Assembly (NCBI GenBank): GCA_023818965.1
Contig: JAMWCD010000003.1
Span: 1-64,000, forward strand
Source of the DNA: Candidatus Omnitrophota bacterium
Lineage (GTDB): Bacteria > Ratteibacteria > UBA8468 > B48-G9 > DTJG01
DNA: 64,000 bases
Reading direction: 5' to 3'
Of this stretch, positions 17,953 through 25,644 are shown piece after piece. The position numbers and the translations under genes are program-made. Positions within the stretch are counted from its first letter, which is position 1. Every line of letters begins with the position of its first letter. The notes beneath the pieces are model-generated. The model made no database searches. It was not told the DNA's origin and was given only the letters and a program-made list of their open reading frames with translations.

Positions 17953-18972
17953 ATGGCAAAAAATTTTCTTCAAATTGTTTTGTTCGGGGATTCAATGACA
18001 TGGTCGCCAGGTGTTCCAGTTGGCGCAAGATACGTTGATTTTATCGAAGAAAAACTACTCAATTTCTATGGAAATGAATGGATTATTGATGTTGCTGCAT
18101 GTGGTGATGGAGGTAATACTGCTGAAGAAGGTTTCGCACGAATTCAACGTGATTGCATTTCATACCAGCCCCATATTGTTGTGATTCATTTTGGAGCAAA
18201 TGATTGTATCAGGGCTCCTGATAGAGAAAATTTCAAATCATACTACAGGAAAATTTTGAAAGAAATCAAAAACAATGCAACAAAGTATATGATTCTTGAA
18301 ACCATTCCTACTCTTGACGAACAATGGCACAGTCAGAGAAATAATCCAAAAGCACTATTTTATGGTGGACTTGAAAACTACTTAGAATTTTTCAGCCACT
18401 CATTTATAAGAGAAACTGCAGAAAATGAAAATCTTCCATTACACGATAGATTCAAAATTTATCATAAAATCATACAGGATGATCCATCTTTAAGGGAAAA
18501 ATTGATTCAAAAGGATGGAGTGCATCTTACTGAACAGGGTAATAAATTTTTCGCTGAAACTCTTGTTTCAATAATTCAAGACATTGTTCCGCAGATTAAT
18601 CAATTTCCAGGAAATCCAGAAATATGGCTTGAGCAGGCAGAATTAAATCCTGTTTACATTGATTGCCTTCAGAAAATAGAAAATGCTTCATTAAAAGAAT
18701 ACCTTACAGAAACTCCAAACCTGAAAAGATTAATGATACAGAAAACAAGATCATTTTCAAAAAGGGCAATGGCTTTTGCAGATGATGAAGAAACAAAAAA
18801 TCGTGCGATAGTAGTAGAATCTCTTGCTTCAGGACTGATGGCTGCTGAAAGAATTTTTAATAATCCTGATAATATTGAACTGAAAGAAAAAAGCAGAAAT
18901 TGGGCAATTTCCCACCTTGCTAAAATATCAGAAAATCCATCAACAATCGGACTAATGAAATTATTAAAATAA
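17953..18972 (+). CDS. SGNH/GDSL-family hydrolase
   Basis: 339 residues. Block I is VLFGDSMTWSPG with the nucleophile Ser14. Block III is VIHFGANDC (Gly and Asn of the oxyanion hole) and block V is DGVHLTEQG (catalytic Asp/His). Such enzymes remove acyl groups such as acetyl esters from sugars. About 130 residues after block V form an additional helical region. There is no signal peptide. It begins one base after the preceding stop and has no ribosome site of its own, so it is probably translationally coupled to the GH42-like gene and works on its products. Confidence 0.88.
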   Translation: MAKNFLQIVLFGDSMTWSPGVPVGARYVDFIEEKLLNFYGNEWIIDVAACGDGGNTAEEGFARIQRDCISYQPHIVVIHFGANDCIRAPDRENFKSYYRKILKEIKNNATKYMILETIPTLDEQWHSQRNNPKALFYGGLENYLEFFSHSFIRETAENENLPLHDRFKIYHKIIQDDPSLREKLIQKDGVHLTEQGNKFFAETLVSIIQDIVPQINQFPGNPEIWLEQAELNPVYIDCLQKIENASLKEYLTETPNLKRLMIQKTRSFSKRAMAFADDEETKNRAIVVESLASGLMAAERIFNNPDNIELKEKSRNWAISHLAKISENPSTIGLMKLLK

Positions 18973-18987
18973 TCCTGTTGATGCACT

Positions 18988-19297
18988 TCAGGAAATTTTA
19001 TACAAAATTTCTTTAAATTCGTTTATCAAACCCCAGCATCTTTTTTGAAAGGAAAAAATCCTATAAACATCGGTGCTACAATTGAAGCATATCCTTTTTT
19101 TAAAATCGTTTTCATCAGGTATATAACCAGCACAGTCATTTGCATATCCTGTGAGAAAATTATATTGGAATTGCCAAAACCTTCTGATTTATAATCAGAA
19201 CTTTTTCAAATATTTCTCCACCAGCAATGAAAAATGCACAGGTATCTCCAAAGGTAATAGCCTGAATCCCTGTTAGAAGAAGCAAAATAGTGGTATC
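18988..19297 (-). pseudogene. Decayed 3' remnant of a neutral/alkaline ceramidase-like gene
   Basis: Minus-strand translation gives successive fragments in different frames: LTGIQAITFGDTCAFFIAGG then EIFEKV, EGFGNSNIIFSQ, TGYANDCAGYIPDENDF, KKGYASIVAPMFIGF and LINEFKEILYKIS before a stop at 18988-18990. Read in order they resemble the C-terminus of neutral/alkaline ceramidase-type proteins (IGD...PGE.F...G...GYANG..GYIP....GGYE). At least three frame changes are needed, so it cannot be functional. The start and N-terminal two-thirds are gone. It fills most of the 407-base gap between 18972 and 19380; the rest of the gap holds the next gene's promoter. Confidence 0.6.
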
Positions 19298-19344
19298 CTA
19301 ACTTTGTTACCAGTAAAATTTTATCTTTCCAACTACAAGTGATA

Positions 19345-19373
19345 TTGACAAAAAAAATGGGAGTGGGTAAAAT
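19345..19373 (+). promoter_or_regulatory. Strong promoter giving a probable leaderless transcript
   Basis: A perfect TTGACA (19345-19350) and TAAAAT (19368-19373) are separated by 17 bases. Only 6 bases lie between the -10 and the ATG at 19380, so the expected start of transcription falls on or next to the A of the start codon. There is no ribosome site. Confidence 0.75.
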
Positions 19374-19379
19374 ACGACT

Positions 19380-20084
19380 ATGGACAAAATAAGAAATTTT
19401 TATAAAAACCTTCCGAAACAGAAAAGAATTATTTTCTGGGTTGCTGTTGCAGTGATTGTTCTTTCCCTCCTTGCAATTGGCAGGACAATTTATAGAGCCA
19501 CAACAAGTAAAAATCCCACAGTAGAAAATTATATGAAGCTAATCAGAAGTAAAGACCCGAAAAAAAGGGAAACAGGGGTTTATACTATCGGATTATACAG
19601 GGTCAAAGAAATGGCTGATACCCTTGAAAATATCATTAAGACAGACCCTGAAATCAGTGTAAGAAAAGTGGCAGCATGGGCTCTTGGAACAATAGACATC
19701 AACAGATTAGTAAAATTTCTTGATGCTCAGGATAAAGATATAAAAGAGATTGCAATGGATGCACTAATCAAATTAGACAAAAATAACGTCTCATATATGA
19801 TGGAGCGATTTAACAATGAAAATGAAGAAGTGAAAAGGAAAATTATTGGAATTGCGGCATCAGTAAAAAATCCGTCGCTCAATGAGAAACTGATGGAAAT
19901 CGCTGAAAATAAGGATGAAAATATTGAAATAAGAATTTCAGCACTTAATATTTTGAAGGAAACAGGAACAATGGATTTAGAAGGAAGATTAAACGCAATT
20001 TATTATAGTGACCCTGTGTCTGAAATAAAGGACGCAGCAAAACAAACACTTGATTTTATCAAAAACAAGGAGAAGAAACAATGA
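19380..20084 (+). CDS. Membrane-anchored HEAT-repeat protein
   Basis: 234 residues. An N-terminal transmembrane helix at about 18-40 (RIIFWVAVAVIVLSLLAIG) anchors a run of HEAT-like alpha repeats, for example DPEISVRKVAAWALG and DKDIKEIAMDALIKL. HEAT repeats form protein-binding solenoids, here probably in the periplasm or cytoplasm depending on topology. The gene has its own strong promoter with no leader and overlaps the pseudopilin gene by ATGA, so the two products probably work together, for example in pilus or secretion assembly (inference). Confidence 0.75.
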   Translation: MDKIRNFYKNLPKQKRIIFWVAVAVIVLSLLAIGRTIYRATTSKNPTVENYMKLIRSKDPKKRETGVYTIGLYRVKEMADTLENIIKTDPEISVRKVAAWALGTIDINRLVKFLDAQDKDIKEIAMDALIKLDKNNVSYMMERFNNENEEVKRKIIGIAASVKNPSLNEKLMEIAENKDENIEIRISALNILKETGTMDLEGRLNAIYYSDPVSEIKDAAKQTLDFIKNKEKKQ

Positions 20085-20758
20085 AACGCGGGTTTACACT
20101 TGTTGAGCTTCTTGTGGTAATAGCGATTATTTCTATGCTGGCAGGGCAGATTATGCCTTCGCTATCTACTGCAAGAGAAAAAGGAAGGCAGGCAAACTGC
20201 ATAAATAATTTTCATCAGATTGGACTTGCGATTGAGATGTATTACCAGGATTATGATGACTATCCTACATGGCTTTCAATTATGGTACCTTCATACCTTG
20301 GAACAGACAAAGTATTTATATGCCTTACTGACAGATACAGGGGTGTATCAGGACATGGCAATACATTGTTCCCTGGAGCAAATGATATTCCACCAAATCA
20401 AATACCAGGATATACTCCACCCTATGAACCAGAATTTGCGTACCGTAATCCAAATGTTACTGCCTGCAGTTATACATATGAATTCAGCCCATGTCGGTGT
20501 GAATGGTTCATGCAGGGTTATGCAAGTGGAACATACACTGATACTGATTTGAATATGGCAGATACAAATCGGGATGGAACGGTTTCCTGGAAAGAAGCAA
20601 AAATGTGGCAGGCAAGTACACAGGGACTTTCTGATACACTGCCAATTGTCAGGTGTTTCTGGCATTATTACAACTATGGACAAAAAGTATTAAATCTTGC
20701 ATACAAGGACTACCACGTATTTACAAGCAGACCTTACTGGGAAAATTCCTCTGATTGA
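20081..20758 (+). CDS. Pseudopilin with an EF-hand calcium-binding loop
   Basis: 225 residues. The prepilin site is [14 protein letters not shown] with Gly4 at the cleavage point. A segment near residues 161-172, DTNRDGTVSWKE, has the canonical EF-hand spacing (positions 1, 3, 5, 7, 9 and 12 are D, N, D, T, S and E), unusual in this position. Two CxC-type cysteines occur at SPCRCEW. It has an AAGGAG ribosome site inside the end of the HEAT gene. Major pseudopilins such as GspG are stabilised by calcium, so a calcium role here is plausible. Confidence 0.82.
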   Translation: MKRGFTLVELLVVIAIISMLAGQIMPSLSTAREKGRQANCINNFHQIGLAIEMYYQDYDDYPTWLSIMVPSYLGTDKVFICLTDRYRGVSGHGNTLFPGANDIPPNQIPGYTPPYEPEFAYRNPNVTACSYTYEFSPCRCEWFMQGYASGTYTDTDLNMADTNRDGTVSWKEAKMWQASTQGLSDTLPIVRCFWHYYNYGQKVLNLAYKDYHVFTSRPYWENSSD

Positions 20759-20759
20759 G

Positions 20760-22397
20760 TTATTTGAATTTTTTTAATATACACTGGACAAAAGTAACAT
20801 CAGGAGTAAATAAATTTTCCCACCATAACAGAAAAGATTTCTCATCACCAACCCATTTGAGGTAATATTTTTTTAATGACTTTTTCAATTTCTCAATTTT
20901 TACCATAATCAACTGCATTCTTTTTTTCATATTCTTTTTCATTTCCACAGGCATCTGATCTCTTGTTGAATACCACCACCTTGCTTCTTCGATAATGTAC
21001 CTGAGTTGATGCTGTAATAATTCAGCTGAAAGACATCTTTTCAGTCCCTCACCGAAACAACCTGAAATTTTTTCTTTTTCAATTGTTTCAAAAACATTTT
21101 CATTTAATGAATTTTTTGCTGAAACCATCCACAATATATCATCAAGAGTCCATTGCCCATCAAAAATTTCAGGCATATCAAGTTCAGATGCAATTTCTTT
21201 TGTGGCTTTTCTAAAATCTTCAGGTCGTGTTTTACCTGTCCAGGAAACCCTTGCAAATTGAACAATGTTGTAAAGTGCAAGAGTCCACGGAGCATTGATT
21301 GGTGCAAAGGAATGACCTCTTGCCCACATTGTTCCAATAATGCCTTCTCCATTGTAATCAATGATTGCCCTGCACATTCCTGCTGGATTTAATAGTCCCC
21401 TGATATAGTCAGGATGAAATGCCCTATCAGCACTCATATACAAACCGCATGCTCCATAGAATTTTCTGCCTGTGGTTGCCATCAATCTCAATTGTGAAAA
21501 ACTTAAAGGATAACCTGTGTTTTCATCCATACCAATCTGTGTGATTTCTTTCTCATCAAGGTCTTCAAAAAATTTTCCATTTTCTGGAAACTGTAAAATG
21601 GTTCCTGGCTCCTGATACTGATGATAAAATTGTTTTTTTGCTGGTCTGAAACCTTTATAAAAAACAAATTTTGATGTATTGCCTGTTGATTGATAATCCC
21701 ATGGCACAAGTATTACCCTTTTGTCAATATCTCTCACAAGGTCAAGCCGACCACTGCCAGTAAACATATCAGCCCATGCCATTGGAATTTTATTATGTTT
21801 AAATACCTCGTTCCACACAAAATTAACATGTTCAAGATAAAGTTCAATTTTTCCACCAAGTTTTTTCATTTTATTTGAACATTGCCTGCACAATCCTAAT
21901 TGCCTTGTTTCATCCTGTCCTACATGAATATATTTTGATTCAGGATGAAGCATACAAATAATGTCAATCAGGTTTTCAATGTATTTTCTTACTTCTTTCT
22001 TTGATGGACATAATTGTGATGGATACTGAGGGTTTTCAAACAAAATTTCTGTTCCTTTTAATCTTGAAAGATACTCAACATGGCCGAATGTCTGAACAAG
22101 AGGAATCCATTCAATCCCGAGTGCTTTTGCCTTTTCAATCAATGTTCTTATTTCTTTTTCAGTGTATCTTTCGTATTCAGGAAACTGATGTGGCAAAGGA
22201 AGACAGGGTAACCTGTGTTCGTATTCAACAATGACTCCATTAATTCCCCATCTTGCAATCTGTTCAAGAAGATGAGAAAAAACGCGATACGGAATTTTTG
22301 GACCTTTCAGGTCAATATGTAAAAATCTGTTCTTGATTGCAGGAACTTGAAATTCAACTCTCCACGAAGGAAGATTTTTTTTATCACTAAAAATCAT
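20760..22397 (-). CDS. GH20-type beta-N-acetylhexosaminidase-like protein
   Basis: 545 residues. The TIM barrel begins at FLHIDLKGPKIPYRVF and contains KYIHVGQDETRQLG with the paired Asp162-Glu163 characteristic of GH20 substrate-assisted catalysis. WIPLVQTFGHVEYLSRL and QLCPS are also typical. No signal peptide and no N-terminal zincin-like domain are visible, so it should act in the cytoplasm on imported amino-sugar oligosaccharides. AGGGAG lies before the ATG. The gene ends one base from the convergent pseudopilin gene. A cluster of GTAATC hexamers sits upstream. Confidence 0.82.
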   Translation of the reverse strand: MIFSDKKNLPSWRVEFQVPAIKNRFLHIDLKGPKIPYRVFSHLLEQIARWGINGVIVEYEHRLPCLPLPHQFPEYERYTEKEIRTLIEKAKALGIEWIPLVQTFGHVEYLSRLKGTEILFENPQYPSQLCPSKKEVRKYIENLIDIICMLHPESKYIHVGQDETRQLGLCRQCSNKMKKLGGKIELYLEHVNFVWNEVFKHNKIPMAWADMFTGSGRLDLVRDIDKRVILVPWDYQSTGNTSKFVFYKGFRPAKKQFYHQYQEPGTILQFPENGKFFEDLDEKEITQIGMDENTGYPLSFSQLRLMATTGRKFYGACGLYMSADRAFHPDYIRGLLNPAGMCRAIIDYNGEGIIGTMWARGHSFAPINAPWTLALYNIVQFARVSWTGKTRPEDFRKATKEIASELDMPEIFDGQWTLDDILWMVSAKNSLNENVFETIEKEKISGCFGEGLKRCLSAELLQHQLRYIIEEARWWYSTRDQMPVEMKKNMKKRMQLIMVKIEKLKKSLKKYYLKWVGDEKSFLLWWENLFTPDVTFVQCILKKFK

Positions 22398-22429
22398 TTA
22401 AAACTCCCTGTAAAATGTTCATTGTACCT

Positions 22430-22477
22430 GATTACTTTTCGTAATCTATGTAATCCAATTTTTTATTCAGTGTAATC
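22430..22477. promoter_or_regulatory. Cluster of four GTAATC/GATTAC hexamers upstream of the GH20 gene
   Basis: GATTAC at 22430-22435 and GTAATC at 22441-22446 form an inverted repeat around TTTTC. Further GTAATC copies lie at 22450-22455 and 22472-22477. The copies start 9 and 22 bases apart. On the minus strand a TACAAT -10-like hexamer (22426-22421) lies next to the cluster, so it occupies the -35 region of the GH20 gene. It is a candidate site for an unknown regulator. Confidence 0.4.
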
Positions 22478-23135
22478 AAAAAGGAAACCATGAAATTATT
22501 TCATTTGCAACAATTTGATGACCCTGCCTGTTCGGATGATTTACCCATGAAAGAAGTGATTCAGGTGGAATTCCTGAAGATACTGCCTTTTCAAATGCAT
22601 TAAAACTATCAACAAGTCCAACTTCTTCTTCAGATGCAATTGTCCTGATAATTTCTGCAATTTGTCTTAAAGGTTTTCCATATTCCTGGTTCGGATCAAA
22701 AACACTTATATCCCATGTCGGAGTTAAAAGTATTACGAAAGACCCGTATTCTTTTGCCTCTTTTACCATTTGTTTCCAAGCACATATCACTGTGTTATGG
22801 TCAAATTTTCTATCATTAAGCCCATAGTCAATCAATACAAGGTCAGGTCTATGGCACAAAACATCCTTTGAAAATCTTTTTGCACCTGAAACTGAATCTT
22901 CTCCACCAATAGCAGTAACAATTATATTAATAACAGCAAAAGGAAATCTTTCTTTAAGTTTTTGATGAACAATGTGTGGGTATGCATTAAAAGTGTCAAC
23001 GTGTGAATTGGCAAAATATCCAGAAGGAACACTGTGACCGTGAAATACAATATTAACTGTCCTGTTTTCAGGCCATGGTTTTCTCAACAAATTTGAAAGT
23101 CCAGCAAGATATATTTTCTTATCTGCCATCGCCAT
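22476..23135 (-). CDS. SGNH-family hydrolase (GHS variant)
   Basis: 219 residues. Block I reads VFHGHSVPSGYF, so the usual GDS Asp is His34 while the nucleophile Ser35 remains. LIDYGLNDRKFDHN supplies the block III Gly/Asn and NHPNRQGHQ the catalytic His near the C-terminus. Probably a carbohydrate esterase or deacylase in the cytoplasm. A GGAGGAGAAAA ribosome site lies within the upstream gene, which it overlaps by 17 bases. It belongs to the UroD-like/TIM-barrel/SGNH/GH20 operon. Confidence 0.82.
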   Translation of the reverse strand: MAMADKKIYLAGLSNLLRKPWPENRTVNIVFHGHSVPSGYFANSHVDTFNAYPHIVHQKLKERFPFAVINIIVTAIGGEDSVSGAKRFSKDVLCHRPDLVLIDYGLNDRKFDHNTVICAWKQMVKEAKEYGSFVILLTPTWDISVFDPNQEYGKPLRQIAEIIRTIASEEEVGLVDSFNAFEKAVSSGIPPESLLSWVNHPNRQGHQIVANEIISWFPF

Positions 23136-24528
23136 TTTTCTCCTCCAGTATTTTCATCTCAAAAGGATTTAACTCCCAGATATTATTGATTTCTCCTGTC
23201 TCAACATTCTGCCATGGTTGACTTAAAATAAGTGTATCTTTTTCATTAAGATAGTTTGCAATAACAAGAGAAAAATTGTCATTAACATATGCTGTTAAAA
23301 CCAGTCCTGGCCATTTTCTACCAGAAATAAGTGTTCCATCTTCTATGTCAATAAACACATGGGTTGCTGGCTTTGTCATATTTTTGTAAAACTCAAAATA
23401 ATGGAAATAGTTTTCAATCGTTTTTGGATTTCCAGGAACAGAATCCCATGGAGAATAAACAGGAAAATCTTCAGGATGTTTAGAATAATGTTGTCTGATA
23501 ACATCAGGATGAGCAACTGCAAGGGAACCTTTCTTATATTTCAGTTTATCGCCTTCATACATTTTCCCAAGAATTGGTCTACCATGATAAAGAACAGGAA
23601 ATTGCAGATAAGGAATTGTAAGTACATAAAGTTTGTTCTGGTCTTCAACAGGTACAACACGCCAGTCAGGTATATAGAAAACAAATGGTGGAAGGTTTTT
23701 TACTGTTTTTCTCATCTGGTTCATATCTTTTATGCCTTCCCCTACATAAAGATAATCCCAGCATTTAAAAAATGGTGCTGAAGAAATCTCTGGATTACAG
23801 AATTCCCATGCATGCAATGTAAAAATCCCATTGTATCTTTTCACAATTGTGTATATTTCCTGAATCAAGTCCTCAAATGCTCCATGATGTGTGGCTGACT
23901 CTTCAAATGCATCAATGTGTCCCTGTTGCGCTTCAGGCGGATCAAGAAATGCAAGTGGGTCATATCCAACATCATCATAAAGACCATCAATTTCATACTC
24001 TTCAAAAAGTTTTTCAATATTATTTAAAAGAAAAGCCCTCCAATCAGGACTCCTTGGTGAACACAACGCATAATTGAAATAACCCTCATTAAGACAGAGT
24101 GCTTTGCCTTTGTAATAAGAAACCCAGTTCGGATTGAAATTTTTACTTCTCATGTCATAATAACCGCTTGAAATATAAGGAATAATCTTCAATCCATTTT
24201 CATGGGCAAGAGAAATCATTTTTTTAAAACCCTCTAAGTTATTCGGTGTAAATTTATCTCCACCGAAGATTTCTAATGCATCATTCCATTCCTCATGAAT
24301 TTTCACCAGTCCCATGCCCTTTTCCCTGTAAAGTTTAAAATTTTTCTCATCATACTCATTGGGCATCGGACATTTCTCTGCAGGATATTCACCCCAGTTA
24401 TACCATACATGCCCAGCAATATAATCAATTAACACCTCGTGTTTTTTACATTTTCTGATAAACATCCTTGCCTTCTTTAAATTTTCAAGTCGTCTTTTCT
24501 CTTTTTCATATTCCCAGATTTTTATCAT
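23119..24528 (-). CDS. Putative TIM-barrel glycoside hydrolase, family not identified
   Basis: 469 residues with no signal peptide. The pattern of strands and helices (VKIHEEWNDALEIFGG, ENGLKIIPYISSGYYD, YEIDGLYDDVGYDP, GIFTLHAWEF, YLYVGEGIKDMNQ) is that of an alpha-amylase or GH36-like barrel with a C-terminal beta domain. The Asp pair in GLYDDVGYDP is a candidate nucleophile region. A good GGAGGAGAAA precedes the ATG. It lies second in an operon with UroD-like, SGNH and GH20 genes. I cannot name a family; activity is inferred from fold and context. Confidence 0.65.
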   Translation of the reverse strand: MIKIWEYEKEKRRLENLKKARMFIRKCKKHEVLIDYIAGHVWYNWGEYPAEKCPMPNEYDEKNFKLYREKGMGLVKIHEEWNDALEIFGGDKFTPNNLEGFKKMISLAHENGLKIIPYISSGYYDMRSKNFNPNWVSYYKGKALCLNEGYFNYALCSPRSPDWRAFLLNNIEKLFEEYEIDGLYDDVGYDPLAFLDPPEAQQGHIDAFEESATHHGAFEDLIQEIYTIVKRYNGIFTLHAWEFCNPEISSAPFFKCWDYLYVGEGIKDMNQMRKTVKNLPPFVFYIPDWRVVPVEDQNKLYVLTIPYLQFPVLYHGRPILGKMYEGDKLKYKKGSLAVAHPDVIRQHYSKHPEDFPVYSPWDSVPGNPKTIENYFHYFEFYKNMTKPATHVFIDIEDGTLISGRKWPGLVLTAYVNDNFSLVIANYLNEKDTLILSQPWQNVETGEINNIWELNPFEMKILEEKNGDGR

Positions 24529-24552
24529 TTTCTCCTCCGCGATAAACCATTT

Positions 24553-25566
24553 TCAAAGATTCATTGCCTCATCAATCATCGCAAAAAGGTTTTCAGCAGG
24601 AACATCAGATTGAATGGTAATGCCTGGTTCAAGAATATAACCACCGTTTTTTCCCATAATGTCTTTTAATTTTTTTACTTCATCACGCACCTGCTGTGGA
24701 GTACCACTAACCAGCAAATCCTGTGTCCTTATTCCGCCACAGAAACATAGATCCATCCCAAATTCCTTCTTAAGATAAAAAATATCCATTGCTTCCGGCT
24801 GTATTGGATGAAGAATATCAAGACCAAGTTCAATCAGGTCAGGAATCACTGGAATGATATTTCCACAGGAATGTTGAAAAATTTTTTTATTGTTTTTCTG
24901 TGCATAACTGTAAATTTTCCAGAGAAATGGTTTGATAAATTTTCTCCACGCATCAGGAGAAATCAACATTCCTTTCTGTGTGCCATAGTCATCACTTAAG
25001 GCAATTGCTTCAAATTCAAATCTTTCAAATAAAATTTCCATTGTCTGCAAAATATAGTCAGTAATACCTGAAAGAAGTTCAATCACAAATTCAGGATTAT
25101 AAACAGTATCAATGAGTAAATTTTCCATTCCCCTCATAAATGTTGCTCTTTCCCATAAATCCCCAACCCATATAATCCGATAATGTTCTTTTTGCTTTTC
25201 GCACCATAATCCAATATCTTCAAATCTGTACGGAAGCCCTGGGTCAGGAAATCTGTATCCAGCAAGTGATGGTTCTTTGAGTACTGGCCCTATGGGAGCA
25301 CCCCTGTCTATCTTATTCGTTGACCATTTGACACCATATTCATCAATTGCTTCTGGACCAAAAATTGATGGGTCTGCATACAATGGCTTGATGGATTTTG
25401 GAGAAGTCATCCGTATCGGTAAATTAATCGCATCAGCAATGGGTGAACCATATCTCTGTTCAGCAATTTGCAGTGAAACAGGAGAAAACATAAAATTATA
25501 TGGAACAGCCATCTCCCTGTGATTTATAACTGCTTCAATCCATTTTCTATCGTTTGGTGGTCTCAT
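24553..25566 (-). CDS. Uroporphyrinogen decarboxylase-like protein, probable corrinoid/zinc methyltransferase type
   Basis: 337 residues in the UroD superfamily: RMTSPKSIKPLYADPS, a central barrel, and a C-terminal GGIRTQDLL...GGYILEPGITIQSDVPAENLFAMIDE. The protein has His232-x-Cys234 (QHSCGN) and Cys274/Cys276 (LCFCGG). An H-x-C-xn-C zinc site marks the MtaA/MtbA-type methyltransferases and is absent from true heme-pathway UroD. No ribosome site is visible before the ATG. It heads a sugar-hydrolase operon, which fits methyl transfer from a methylated substrate better than heme synthesis (inference). Confidence 0.8.
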   Translation of the reverse strand: MRPPNDRKWIEAVINHREMAVPYNFMFSPVSLQIAEQRYGSPIADAINLPIRMTSPKSIKPLYADPSIFGPEAIDEYGVKWSTNKIDRGAPIGPVLKEPSLAGYRFPDPGLPYRFEDIGLWCEKQKEHYRIIWVGDLWERATFMRGMENLLIDTVYNPEFVIELLSGITDYILQTMEILFERFEFEAIALSDDYGTQKGMLISPDAWRKFIKPFLWKIYSYAQKNNKKIFQHSCGNIIPVIPDLIELGLDILHPIQPEAMDIFYLKKEFGMDLCFCGGIRTQDLLVSGTPQQVRDEVKKLKDIMGKNGGYILEPGITIQSDVPAENLFAMIDEAMNL

Positions 25567-25596
25567 CGGGAATTAGATTATCATATATTTTTTTTG

Positions 25597-25639
25597 TTTC
25601 AAGTTAAAATACACCTGGTGGTATAATAGTGGTATAATA
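25597..25639. promoter_or_regulatory. Divergent promoter region with a tandem TATAAT repeat
   Basis: The 11-base unit GTGGTATAATA occurs twice in direct tandem (25618-25628 and 25629-25639), giving two perfect TATAAT boxes at 25622-25627 and 25633-25638. The second lies 6 bases from the aldolase ATG at 25645, so its transcript would be leaderless; there is no ribosome site. TTCAAG (25598-25603) could serve as a -35 for the first box. On the minus strand the same bases read TTGAAA (25602-25597) facing the UroD-like gene, 16 bases from a weak TAATCT. Confidence 0.55.
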
Positions 25640-25644
25640 AACTT

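Noticed and set aside
24553-25566. Heme-pathway uroporphyrinogen decarboxylase
   Set aside because: There are no other heme genes nearby, metal-site cysteines are present, and the setting is a sugar operon.
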